A stretch of 13,594 nt of DNA from an uncultured Prevotella sp. (GCA_938018155.1 CALIIG010000268.1:1-13594); one strand, 5' to 3'. Shown: positions 1-8,005, numbered from the stretch's first letter. The notes: generated by a model not told the origin, from the letters alone. A program made the numbers and translations.

Positions 1-41
1 AACCGGAAAATTTTGTCTGTCTTCACTGCTCCACTGTGTCA

Positions 42-227
42 TGAAGCCGGAGGCTTCACCTTTCAATAACCCCGTATCAGCTTGTGGAGCAAGTGATGCG
101 GGGATAGCGAATGTACAAGTATGTATCGACCCCAGAGGGGTCGCCCCGCAACCAATTACGCAGCCATGAGTATGCTCTACCGTGTGGAGCGCGCATGATT
201 ATCCTATATCTGTAAGGCCTGTCGGCC
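42..227. repeat. Cluster of short intergenic hairpins (REP-like)
   Basis: No convincing gene lies in 1-517. Positions 42-227 hold five inverted repeats: 42-48/52-58 (7 bp, 3-nt loop); 70-74 plus 76-79 plus 81-84 with 90-93, 94-97 and 99-103 (long stem, 5-nt loop); 127-133/137-143 (cgacccc/ggggtcg, 3-nt loop); 174-179/185-190 (6 bp with one G-T pair, 5-nt loop); 216-219/224-227 (ggcc/ggcc). Such density suggests a REP-like palindromic intergenic element or the end of a mobile or structured element lying mostly outside the window. That identity is inference; the hairpins are seen directly. Confidence 0.5.
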
Positions 228-311
228 ATGCAACCGCTGGTCTACGGCGTAAGCTTTTTTCTTTAATTCCCAAGATTGAAAAAATTATACCATAACGCGC
301 TGCGGGCGAAA

Positions 312-348
312 GTACGGCGGCCGTGGTACGCACTTGTTGACGGCCGCC
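312..348. repeat. Palindromic element upstream of the helicase gene
   Basis: A 9-bp perfect stem (316-324 with 340-348, ggcggccgt/acggccgcc) encloses a 15-nt loop. Positions 312-348 align without gaps to 8173-8209 in the large inverted repeat upstream of dnaG, with 25 of 37 identical bases. Both ends, gtacggcg and gacggccg, are fully conserved. This points to a dispersed palindromic repeat family rather than a chance hairpin. Its function is unknown. Confidence 0.55.
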
Positions 349-441
349 ATATCATCACGCTCAAGACACAAAAGGAGAACCAAGCCCACACAACAACCAT
401 GCAAAGGCGACGTAAAGACACCATCTTTCGCGAAAAAAGAG

Positions 442-449
442 TATCTTTG
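442..449 (+). promoter_or_regulatory. Putative -7 box of the helicase promoter
   Basis: TATCTTTG matches the Bacteroidota housekeeping -7 consensus TAnnTTTG. It would give a leader of roughly 60 nt before the ATG at 518. No convincing TTTG -33 element is found about 20 bp upstream, so only the -7 element is claimed. Confidence 0.6.
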
Positions 450-517
450 CACTAAGCAGACCGCACACGCTACTACCCCACTGCACCCGTCTGCCCAACA
501 TCGTACACACCAAAAAC

Positions 518-2386
518 ATGGAACATAACAAGGAGCTGGCAACAGCATGGGAGTTTGTTGAGCACACAGGCACGAGCATTTTCCTGACGGGAAAGGCCGG
601 CACGGGCAAGACAACGTTCCTCAAAACCGTTAAGGAGCGCTCGTCAAAACGCATGATTGTGGTTGCACCGACAGGTGTGGCGGCCATCAACGCCGGCGGG
701 GTTACCATCCATTCGTTCTTTCAACTGCCCCTCACGCCGTATGTTCCGGGAGCTGCTATACGCGACCGCTACGACTTTAGTAAGGAGAAACGCCGCATCA
801 TACGGTCGGTAGACATGGTGGTGATTGACGAAATTTCGATGGTAAGAGCCGATTTACTTGATGCCGTCGACTTTGTTTTGCGCCGCTATCGCGATGCTAC
901 GCAACCCTTTGGAGGCGTGCAACTGCTGATGATTGGCGACTTACAGCAGCTCACGCCCGTTGTAACGCCCCGCGATGAAGAGATATTACGCAACTACTAT
1001 AGCACGCCCTACTTCTTCGGTTCAAAAGCTTTGCAACAAATAAACTATGTTACCATACAGCTCACGCGCGTGTACAGGCAACAGGATGAGACCTTTATCA
1101 CGATACTAAATCATATTCGTGACGGGCACCCTACGCCAGAAGACCTGTCGCTTCTGAACCGCCGCTGCAAGCCTTTGTTTATTCCCCGGCCCGGAGATGG
1201 GTACATCAGGCTGACCACACACAACCGTATGGCTGACAGCTATAACGAGAATGAGCTGCAAAAACTGCCCGGCCGCAGCATAGTTTTTACCGCTGAAGTA
1301 AAGGGAGAATTTCCTTCACAGAACTACCCTGCCGAAGAACGGCTAACCCTAAAGGCTGGTGCACAGGTTATGTTTATTAAGAACGATGCATCGGGCAGGC
1401 ACTTATACTATAACGGCCGCATCGGCCACATCACGTCAATCAGCAACGACGGGATAACCGTCAGGTGCCCGGGCGACAACGAAGACATTAAGGTTGAACA
1501 GCAGGAATGGGAGAATACGCGATACGTTATCAACCCGTCGACAAAGGTTATCGAGCCGCAGGTGCAGGGTGTATTCCGCCAATATCCGCTCCGACTGGCG
1601 TGGGCCATCACCATTCACAAAAGTCAGGGACTTACATTTGAGCATGCCATCATCGACGCTGCACGCTCGTTTGCACCCGGTCAGGTTTATGTGGCACTGA
1701 GCCGGTGCAAGAGTTTGGAAGGCCTTGTGCTGGCATCGCCCATCAACGAAGACGGAATTATCAATGACGGGCGTGTTTCCGACTATATCTCGCGACAGCA
1801 ACGGGCTGCCGAAGAGAGCATCGGGCAACTACCCGAACTAAAGGAAGAATACTACCGCACGCAACTGTTGGATATGTTTAACTTTGCTGACATATATAAT
1901 GCACAGCAAACACTGAACCGCGTGCTGCTGGAACACTTTCGTTCGTACCCGCGTTTGACGCTGTTTCATAAGCTGGTTTTGCAGAATATAAAAACGAAAG
2001 TGATTGACGTTGCCTACAAATGGCTGACGGTAATACGCCATACGTCAGTAACCGACATGCACTCGGAGGCCTTTCTTTTGCGCGTAAAACGGAGCGCAGA
2101 CTACTTTGCTGCCGGGCTGAAAGCGCAAATACCCGAACTGCTTGAGAAAACAAAGACGCTGCAAAGTCAGAACAAACGCACGGCCGAACTGCTGGAAGAG
2201 CGTTACAAAGACCTTTGGATGGCTTACCTGCAAAAGGAAAATCTGCTCGACCTGATGGCCGAAGAACCGTTCTGTGTGCACGTTTACATGCGCCATAAAC
2301 AGGAGATTATGCTCGATGCCATGGAGAAAGTAAACCCTGACGGTGGGCAGAAGAAGCGTCGCAGGCGCAAAACTGCTAAGGCGTAG
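518..2386 (+). CDS. PIF1-like SF1B DNA helicase
   Basis: This 622-residue ATP-dependent helicase probably unwinds DNA 5'-3', as PIF1/RecD-like SF1B enzymes do, in the cytoplasm during replication or repair. Walker A is GKAGTGKT at residues 25-32, followed by the PTGVAAINAGG motif (51-61). Walker B is DEISM at 104-108 and motif III is GDLQQLTP at 140-147. The late motifs TIHKSQGLTFE (near 365-375) and VYVALSR (near 390-396) place the ATPase/helicase core in the first 410 residues. The remaining 200 residues are helix-rich and charged, ending in a basic KKRRRRK tail that may contact DNA. The ATG at 518 leaves only 24 residues before Walker A, normal for the family. The gene stands alone on its strand; its 3' end overlaps the convergent lipoprotein gene by 11 nt. 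Family assignment is firm, but the exact substrate is unknown. Confidence 0.93.
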   Translation: MEHNKELATAWEFVEHTGTSIFLTGKAGTGKTTFLKTVKERSSKRMIVVAPTGVAAINAGGVTIHSFFQLPLTPYVPGAAIRDRYDFSKEKRRIIRSVDMVVIDEISMVRADLLDAVDFVLRRYRDATQPFGGVQLLMIGDLQQLTPVVTPRDEEILRNYYSTPYFFGSKALQQINYVTIQLTRVYRQQDETFITILNHIRDGHPTPEDLSLLNRRCKPLFIPRPGDGYIRLTTHNRMADSYNENELQKLPGRSIVFTAEVKGEFPSQNYPAEERLTLKAGAQVMFIKNDASGRHLYYNGRIGHITSISNDGITVRCPGDNEDIKVEQQEWENTRYVINPSTKVIEPQVQGVFRQYPLRLAWAITIHKSQGLTFEHAIIDAARSFAPGQVYVALSRCKSLEGLVLASPINEDGIINDGRVSDYISRQQRAAEESIGQLPELKEEYYRTQLLDMFNFADIYNAQQTLNRVLLEHFRSYPRLTLFHKLVLQNIKTKVIDVAYKWLTVIRHTSVTDMHSEAFLLRVKRSADYFAAGLKAQIPELLEKTKTLQSQNKRTAELLEERYKDLWMAYLQKENLLDLMAEEPFCVHVYMRHKQEIMLDAMEKVNPDGGQKKRRRRKTAKA

Positions 2387-2828
2387 GTGTAATATTTTGG
2401 GCAGGTATAACCTTAACTTCTTTCACAACGGTGTCGCCACGATGCGATGCCCACAACGTAATTCTTACAACACTACCCACATCGGCCCTGCCCTCTACAC
2501 GAATATGGCGGGCCTTGAAGCGCACAACGGTATCGCGACGGCTGGGATAACTCACCAACTGCAGCTCGCGACGGGTAGACCCTTCGCCCACATAGAAGAT
2601 GTCGGTACTGTCGGCACGCTGAGCCACGGCGGTGCTGTCGGGCTTACGATGACGGTTAATTTGTGTAGTATCAGGCGGATAAAACTCGGCCGATGCAACG
2701 GTATCGCCGGGATTATCCTTTGGAGCCATACGGCATGAACCGGCAAAAAAGGCCGACGTTACAGGCAACAGCAATAGGGTTGCCTGAAGAATTACGGAGT
2801 GGGAAACACGTTTTTTGTTCTTAATCAT
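2376..2828 (-). CDS. Putative small secreted protein or lipoprotein
   Basis: I do not recognise the family of this 150-residue protein. It starts with a basic stretch (MIKNKKR) and a hydrophobic segment to about residue 28, then FFAGSC with Cys32, which fits a loose Bacteroidota lipobox. It is therefore likely exported and possibly lipid-anchored. The mature part is polar. Two similar strings, RRDTVVRF and RGDTVVKEV, suggest a small beta-rich domain, perhaps an internal repeat. The start codon is 21 nt after the stop of the serine dehydratase gene on the same strand, so the two are probably co-transcribed. Its stop lies inside the helicase gene's 3' end, with no room for a separate terminator. 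The exact cleavage site and the function are unsupported. Confidence 0.65.
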   Translation of the reverse strand: MIKNKKRVSHSVILQATLLLLPVTSAFFAGSCRMAPKDNPGDTVASAEFYPPDTTQINRHRKPDSTAVAQRADSTDIFYVGEGSTRRELQLVSYPSRRDTVVRFKARHIRVEGRADVGSVVRITLWASHRGDTVVKEVKVIPAQNITPTP

Positions 2829-2849
2829 AACGAAAAGAGAAGACTGTTT

Positions 2850-4085
2850 TTATTCGGTTTCGTGCACAAAATCGGGCGAAGCAGCAAGCCCGCCCTCGCC
2901 GGTTTCCTTGTAAAGCGACGGCAAGTCGTGACCAGTCTGCTTCATAACGTCCACCACACGGTCGAAACTTACACGGTGTTTGCCGTCAGAGAAGGCAGCA
3001 TATAAGTTGGTATCGAGCGCGCGTGTTGCGGCAAAGGCGTTGCGTTCAATGCATGGAATCTGCACTAAACCGCATACTGGGTCGCACGTCATGCCGAGGT
3101 GGTGCTCCAATCCCATCTCTGCGGCATACTCAATTTGGGCCGGACTACCACCAAAAAGCTGACAAATGGCGGCCGATGCCATGGCACAGGCTACGCCAAC
3201 CTCACCCTGACAGCCTACATCGGCACCTGAAATGGAGGCGTTTTCTTTTACAATGTTGCCCACTAAACCTGCAGTAGCCAGCGCGTGCAGGATGCGACGC
3301 TCGGAGAATCCGTGCCCTTTCCACAGATGATACAGCACGGCAGGCAACACCCCACAGCTGCCACAGGTAGGTGCTGTAACAATAATGCCGCCCGAAGCAT
3401 TCTCTTCACTCACGGCCAATGCGTAGGCATAGACCAGCGCACGCGTCTGCAATGTGGTCTTATAACCCTGCGCTTTCACATAATATATGGGAGCTTTGCG
3501 CTGTAAATTCAACGGTCCGGGCAGGCGTCCCTCATGATTTACGCCACGCTCTACACTTTCACGCATAGCCGCCCACACCGTACTAAGGTAGTCCCAAAGT
3601 GAGGAATCTTCAGTCTGTTGAACGTATTCCCAATAGGCCCGGCCTGTATCGTCGCACCATTTCTGTATGTCAACCAGATGGGTAAGCTCGTAAATATCCT
3701 TTGTTTCGGTAAGATAGCCGGCAGGTTTATCGCCTTCGGAGAGAGCTCCGCCGCCAATAGAGTAAACCGTCCACGACGCCGACGGCTCACCATCAGGCGT
3801 ATCAGAGGTAAAGGTTTCGAAAGTCATGCCGTTGGGATGGAACGGAAGGAAGACCGAAGGCTTCCATACTATCTCGACAGATGCTCGCTTTTCGAGTACT
3901 TCGCGTATGGCAATGTCGGTCATATGACCGCGTCCTGTGGCGGCCAGACTGCCGTAAAGCGTCACCCTGAACGACCGTGCCCCGGGATGAAGACGCAGGA
4001 AAATCTGCGAGGCTTTGTGAGGACCCATGGTGTGTGACGACGATGGGCCTTTGCCAATACGATATATTTCGCGAAGCGATTTCAT
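2850..4085 (-). CDS. sdaA: L-serine ammonia-lyase (iron-sulfur dependent)
   Basis: This single-chain L-serine dehydratase (EC 4.3.1.17; 411 residues) converts L-serine to pyruvate and ammonia in the cytoplasm, an anaerobic amino-acid catabolic step. The N-terminal beta domain begins with the family motif GPSSSHTMGP at 13-22. The alpha domain carries APTCGSCGVLP (238-248), GADVGCQGEVG (287-297) and MTCDPVCGLVQIPCIERN (332-349). Cys292, Cys334 and Cys345 match the three ligands of the oxygen-labile [4Fe-4S] cluster known from type 2 bacterial enzymes, with the expected 11-residue spacing between the last two. Length is normal for the one-chain form. No serine transporter gene is adjacent; a putative lipoprotein gene follows after 21 nt. 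A stable hairpin ends 26 nt upstream of the start codon. Confidence 0.95.
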   Translation of the reverse strand: MKSLREIYRIGKGPSSSHTMGPHKASQIFLRLHPGARSFRVTLYGSLAATGRGHMTDIAIREVLEKRASVEIVWKPSVFLPFHPNGMTFETFTSDTPDGEPSASWTVYSIGGGALSEGDKPAGYLTETKDIYELTHLVDIQKWCDDTGRAYWEYVQQTEDSSLWDYLSTVWAAMRESVERGVNHEGRLPGPLNLQRKAPIYYVKAQGYKTTLQTRALVYAYALAVSEENASGGIIVTAPTCGSCGVLPAVLYHLWKGHGFSERRILHALATAGLVGNIVKENASISGADVGCQGEVGVACAMASAAICQLFGGSPAQIEYAAEMGLEHHLGMTCDPVCGLVQIPCIERNAFAATRALDTNLYAAFSDGKHRVSFDRVVDVMKQTGHDLPSLYKETGEGGLAASPDFVHETE

Positions 4086-4111
4086 GTAAAATGTGTGGTT
4101 AAATGTAATAA

Positions 4112-4138
4112 AGCCTCCCTCCGCCTTGGAGAGAGGCT
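4112..4138 (-). terminator. Hairpin between the etf/acd operon and sdaA
   Basis: An 11-bp stem (4112-4122 with 4128-4138, one T-G or A-C position depending on strand) has a 5-nt loop. Read on the minus strand it is followed by TTATTACATTT, and on the plus strand by CTTAATTTT. It lies about 80 nt after the stop of the acyl-CoA dehydrogenase gene, so it may terminate the etfBA-acd transcript. The downstream U-tract is poor for an intrinsic terminator, so a role as a leader structure of sdaA is also possible. Confidence 0.5.
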
Positions 4139-4218
4139 CTTAATTTTCGCCGTCTGAAATATGCCTTTTCTACGCCAATAGTTTGGAAAAACAGTTTCAG
4201 AACAGGCAAATAACGTTA

Positions 4219-5910
4219 TTAAGCCTTAAAATTTTCGAGGGCATCGGCACTGAAATTCATGATATAGGCATGAGCACCTACACATATTTCTTCAGCCATA
4301 CGCACGAAAACATGGGCACTTTGCGTAAATTCTTCAGGACAATTGGTAGCATCATCCAGCAACATTAATGCCATAACGATGTATCCTGTCATGTCATAGA
4401 GGCGACGTGCAAGGAAGTCATGTTCGTCCTGATCGTCGTCATTCTTCAGCTTTTCAATCGCTTCGGCATAGAGTTCTACACAGCGATTCACGCGCTTTTT
4501 GAGCTCTTTGAGGTCACTTGCCACCTCGGTTTCGAGCATTTCCTGCATGATATTGAGGTAGGTTCCGTTGGTAATGTAACGGACAGCTGCCACAACCTGA
4601 AGCTGTGTAGTGCCTTCATAGATGGAGAAAATGCGGGCATCGCGCATCAATCGCTGTGCCTTGTACTCCATAATAAAGCCCGAACCGCCGTGAACGCTGA
4701 CGCAATCGTAGGCATTCTGGTTCGCAAACTCTGAAGCCATACCCTTGCTAAGCGGTGTGAAAGCATCGGCAAGACGACTGTATTTCTTCAGTTCCTGACG
4801 CTCTTCAGGCGTAAGTTTGCGCTCGCGTGAGATGTCTTCGAGGGTCTTGTAAATATCAACGTAGCGAGAAGTCTGATATAAAACCGTACGGCTGCCGTCG
4901 ATTTTTGCCTTCATGCGCGACAGCATGTCGTACACTGCAGGAAACTCTATAATCTTCTTTCCGAACTGGGCGCGGTCCCTTGCATACGAAACGGCCTGGT
5001 CATAAGCCTCTTGTTCAAGACCAACGCTTTGCGCAGCGATGCCCAAACGTGCACCATTCATCAGGCTCATTACGTACTTAATCAGGCCCAATCGCTGGCT
5101 TCCGCAAAGCTCTGCCTTGGCATTCTTATAGGTTAATTCGCAAGTAGGCGAGCCGTGTATGCCCAGTTTGTTTTCGATATGACGTACATCTACTCCACCG
5201 TCGCGCTTGTCATAGATGAACATTGACAGGCCGCGGCCGTCGCGTGTACCGGCTTCTGAGCGCGCAAGGACGAGGTGAATGTCCGAATCTCCGTTCGTAA
5301 TGAATCGCTTTACACCGTTCAAACGCCATGTTCCGTCGGCGTCCTGTGTAGCCTTCAGCATCACACGCTGCAGGTCAGAACCCGCATCTGGCTCGGTCAA
5401 ATCCATGGACATCGTCTCCCCTGCGCAAATACGGGGGATGTATTTAGCCTGTTGTTCGGGTGAGCCAAACTCGTAAAGGGTGTCAATACAGCTTTGAAGG
5501 CTCCATATATTCTGAAAGCCTGAGTCGGCCGCAGAGACGATTTCTGACAACATTGAGAACACAGTGATGGGCAGATTTAATCCACCAAAGCGACGCGGCA
5601 TGCTAATACCCCAGAGGCCTGCCTTACGTGTAGCCTCGAGGTTTTCGAAAGTTTTGCTCGCATATACCATGCGTCCGTCAACGAGATGAGGGCCTTCCTG
5701 GTCAACGCTTTCAGAGTTAGGCTCGATGATATTGCGCGAAACATCGTCGGTAATATCAAGCAGACGCTTATAGTTTTCGATGGCATCATCGTAGTTTACG
5801 GGTGCATCGTCAAACTGATCCTTCTCTGTATAGTCTCTCTCCTTGAGCTCAACGATCCTCTTCATGAGAGGACTGTTCAGATAATATTGTAATTTCTTTA
5901 CGTCTACCAT
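4219..5910 (-). CDS. Acyl-CoA dehydrogenase, long form, Etf-linked
   Basis: This FAD-dependent acyl-CoA dehydrogenase or enoyl-CoA reductase has 563 residues. It should interconvert acyl-CoA and 2-enoyl-CoA, exchanging electrons with the EtfAB pair encoded just upstream. Visible family motifs are DLTEPDAGSD (170-179, flavin/substrate region), RDRAQFGKKI (311-320) and SIYEGTTQLQ (429-438). Glu432 in YEGTTQ sits where short- and medium-chain enzymes keep their catalytic base. An insertion near 355-385 is rich in charged residues, and about 120 extra C-terminal residues (helical, with an acidic DDDQDEHD patch) make it much longer than the usual 380. The start ATG is 2 nt after the etfA stop, indicating tight translational coupling. 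Substrate specificity cannot be read from the sequence, and no thiolase, hydratase or hydroxyacyl-CoA dehydrogenase gene is nearby. Confidence 0.92.
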   Translation of the reverse strand: MVDVKKLQYYLNSPLMKRIVELKERDYTEKDQFDDAPVNYDDAIENYKRLLDITDDVSRNIIEPNSESVDQEGPHLVDGRMVYASKTFENLEATRKAGLWGISMPRRFGGLNLPITVFSMLSEIVSAADSGFQNIWSLQSCIDTLYEFGSPEQQAKYIPRICAGETMSMDLTEPDAGSDLQRVMLKATQDADGTWRLNGVKRFITNGDSDIHLVLARSEAGTRDGRGLSMFIYDKRDGGVDVRHIENKLGIHGSPTCELTYKNAKAELCGSQRLGLIKYVMSLMNGARLGIAAQSVGLEQEAYDQAVSYARDRAQFGKKIIEFPAVYDMLSRMKAKIDGSRTVLYQTSRYVDIYKTLEDISRERKLTPEERQELKKYSRLADAFTPLSKGMASEFANQNAYDCVSVHGGSGFIMEYKAQRLMRDARIFSIYEGTTQLQVVAAVRYITNGTYLNIMQEMLETEVASDLKELKKRVNRCVELYAEAIEKLKNDDDQDEHDFLARRLYDMTGYIVMALMLLDDATNCPEEFTQSAHVFVRMAEEICVGAHAYIMNFSADALENFKA

Positions 5911-5912
5911 GG

Positions 5913-6935
5913 TTATTTCGTGTTCTGCTTATAATATTTAATGAGCTTCGGAACGACGTCCTCCACTGTGCCGTTAATCACATAGTCGGCTATTGCATTG
6001 ATGGGAGCATCAGGATCGCTGTTGACAGAGATGATGATTCCCGAGTCTTGCATGCCGGAAATATGCTGGATTTGTCCGGAAATTCCGCAGGCAATGTAAA
6101 CCTTCGGGTGCACGGTTACACCGGTTTGCCCCACTTGTCGGTCGTGATCTACCCAGCCGGCGTCAACCGCTGCGCGGCTTGCGCCAACCTCTCCATGCAA
6201 TTCTTTGGCCAACTCAAAAAGCATATCGAAACCCTCTTTCGAGCCTACGCCATAACCTCCGGCCACTACGATGGGAGCCGCCTTGAGGTTATTCTTCGAC
6301 GGTTGCACGTGACGGTCGATTACCTGCACGGCATAAGACATTGCCGATACATAGTCGTCAACCTTCGGATACACCACTTCGCCTTTGGCTTTACCTTCAT
6401 AAAGGGCCTTCTTCATGACGCCCGAACGAACGGTTGCCATCTGCGGGCGGTGGTCAGGATTGACAATTGTTGCTACGATATTGCCGCCGAATGCGGGACG
6501 AATGGCGTGAAGCATGTTCTCATAATGGCGGTTATTCTTCTTGTCGTCGTAGTCGCCAATCTCCAATTGCGTGCAATCGGCCGTCAGTCCAGAGGTCAAT
6601 GCGGCCGACACTCTTGGCCCAAGGTCGCGCCCTATCACCGTAGCACCCATGAGAGCTATCTGTGGTTGTTCGTCCTTAAAGAGCTTTACGACAATATCGG
6701 TATGGGGTGCTGACGTGTAGGGAAAAAGGCCATCACCGTCAAAAACAAACAATTTGTCAACGCCATAAGGCAGTATTTGGTCTTCAACCTTGCCTTTAAT
6801 GCCGCTGCCTGCAACAACAGCCTCGAGGTCAACACCCAATTTATTGGCCAGCTTACGACCCTTGGTGAGAAGCTCCTGCGATACTTCCTGAACGGTTGTA
6901 CCCTCTATTTCGCAATAAACAAATACGTTATTCAT
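5913..6935 (-). CDS. etfA: Electron transfer flavoprotein alpha subunit
   Basis: EtfA (340 residues) binds FAD and, with EtfB, shuttles electrons between the adjacent acyl-CoA dehydrogenase and another redox carrier in the cytoplasm. The N-terminal half is the Rossmann-like ETF domain with VIGRDLGPRVSA (100-111). The C-terminal FAD-binding domain shows VVAGGYGVGSKEGF (223-236), VGASRAAVDAGW (250-261), the VGQTGVTVHPKVYIACGISG stretch (268-287) and SVNSDPDAPI (303-312), all hallmarks of the alpha subunit. Length is typical. It lies between etfB (9-nt gap) and the dehydrogenase gene (2-nt gap), clearly in one operon. The ATG at 6935 is the only sensible start. Confidence 0.96.
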   Translation of the reverse strand: MNNVFVYCEIEGTTVQEVSQELLTKGRKLANKLGVDLEAVVAGSGIKGKVEDQILPYGVDKLFVFDGDGLFPYTSAPHTDIVVKLFKDEQPQIALMGATVIGRDLGPRVSAALTSGLTADCTQLEIGDYDDKKNNRHYENMLHAIRPAFGGNIVATIVNPDHRPQMATVRSGVMKKALYEGKAKGEVVYPKVDDYVSAMSYAVQVIDRHVQPSKNNLKAAPIVVAGGYGVGSKEGFDMLFELAKELHGEVGASRAAVDAGWVDHDRQVGQTGVTVHPKVYIACGISGQIQHISGMQDSGIIISVNSDPDAPINAIADYVINGTVEDVVPKLIKYYKQNTK

Positions 6936-6944
6936 ATCTCTTGA

Positions 6945-7829
6945 TTAGCCAATAATGTTTTTATCCAACAATTCTTTCACAAGGCTCTCAACGTCATTGT
7001 CAGACCCTGACAGCGTAGTGGTTTCCTTTGCCTGAAATACAATGTTCTTCACTGCGCTTACTTTTGTAGGCGATCCTGCCAGTCCACACTGCTCGTAATC
7101 GGCACCACAGTCGGCAATACTCCATTGTCCGAGCGTCAGACATGGGCGTGCCTCGTACAGCTCTGCCCAGGGCTCATCACCCTTTCGTTCCATGGGGCAT
7201 GTAGCATACTTGTATTTAAACACGCGCTTTACGTTGCAAGGGCGGGCAGGTGCTGCCGAACCATTAACGGTGATAACAACGGGAAGCGGAGCCACTACCG
7301 TTTCCACACCTCCGTCAATATGGCGGCGGATAGTTGCCTTTCCGTCTTCAACCTTCAACACTTCCTCGGCGTAGGTAACCTGATTCAGGCCCAGTTTCTG
7401 AGCCACCTGCGGGCCAACCTGCGCCGTATCGCCGTCGATGGCCTGACGACCACCCAATACGATGTCGACGTGTTCAACCTCCTTGTCAATCTTTTCAATA
7501 GCCTTGCTCAGAAAATAAGAGGTGGCTAGCGTGTCGGCACCGGCACTCTTGCGGTCGGTCAACAGCCATCCGCGGTCGGCTCCGCGATAGAGTCCCTGGC
7601 GGATAATTTCGCCTGCGCGGGGAGGGCCCATCGTAACGATGCCCACATGAATATTATCCGGGTCGAGGTCCTTGATGCGAAGAGCCTGCTCCAGGGCGTT
7701 TAAGTCCTCCGGATTAAAGATGGCAGGCAGGACGGCACGGTTGACAGTGCCTTCGGCCGTCATGGCATCCTTACCCACATTTCGTGTGTCTGGTACCTGC
7801 TTGGCAAGTACAACGATATTCAATTTCAT
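6945..7829 (-). CDS. etfB: Electron transfer flavoprotein beta subunit
   Basis: EtfB (294 residues) pairs with EtfA and carries the second nucleotide site (AMP, or FAD in bifurcating Etfs). The N-terminus MKLNIVVLAKQVPDT is typical of the family. The key motif is GRQAIDGDTAQVGP at 127-140, the form found in anaerobic and bifurcating Etfs; mitochondrial-type proteins have GKQAIDDD instead. It is suggestive, not proof, of a second FAD and electron bifurcation. I chose the ATG at 7829. The reading frame is open two codons further to a TTG at 7835, but the ATG fits the family N-terminus exactly. It is the first gene of the etfB-etfA-acd operon, with a near-consensus promoter at 7875-7906. Confidence 0.96.
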   Translation of the reverse strand: MKLNIVVLAKQVPDTRNVGKDAMTAEGTVNRAVLPAIFNPEDLNALEQALRIKDLDPDNIHVGIVTMGPPRAGEIIRQGLYRGADRGWLLTDRKSAGADTLATSYFLSKAIEKIDKEVEHVDIVLGGRQAIDGDTAQVGPQVAQKLGLNQVTYAEEVLKVEDGKATIRRHIDGGVETVVAPLPVVITVNGSAAPARPCNVKRVFKYKYATCPMERKGDEPWAELYEARPCLTLGQWSIADCGADYEQCGLAGSPTKVSAVKNIVFQAKETTTLSGSDNDVESLVKELLDKNIIG

Positions 7830-7874
7830 AAACAAATGATATAATTATGATCTCTTTTACTACCAAATGACGGG

Positions 7875-7906
7875 CAAATTTACTAACATTTTGCTTTGCA
7901 GCCAAA
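7875..7906 (-). promoter_or_regulatory. Promoter of the etfB-etfA-acd operon
   Basis: On the minus strand TTTG (7906-7903) is followed by a 20-nt spacer and TAAATTTG (7882-7875). This is a close match to the Bacteroidota consensus TTTG-N19/20-TAnnTTTG. It predicts transcription starting near 7868 and a leader of about 40 nt before the ATG at 7829. Confidence 0.75.
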
Positions 7907-7911
7907 CAAAA

Positions 7912-7957
7912 TGCACAAAAACAAGGTGTTTGTGCACAAAAGACAGGGTTTGTGCAA
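7912..7957. promoter_or_regulatory. Cluster of TTTGTGCA boxes upstream of the etfB promoter
   Basis: TGCACAAA occurs at 7912-7919, the perfect 12-bp palindrome TTTGTGCACAAA at 7929-7940, and TTTGTGCAA at 7949-7957. They begin 6 bp upstream of the etfB -33 element, where an activator of that promoter would bind. 7913-7919 can also pair with 7929-7935. The regulator is unknown. Confidence 0.5.
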
Positions 7958-8005
7958 CAGGCTGTTTTGTTTCCTGATGATATTTGGCTTTATGTAAAGT
8001 TATAT

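Noticed and set aside
144..260. tRNA or terminator in the left non-coding region
   Set aside because: No cloverleaf or CCA-type acceptor stem could be built. The T-tract at 252-257 is preceded only by a very weak stem.
6048..6713. 221-residue open frame on the plus strand
   Set aside because: It is antisense to etfA and shows no family features; long shadow frames are expected in GC-balanced genes.
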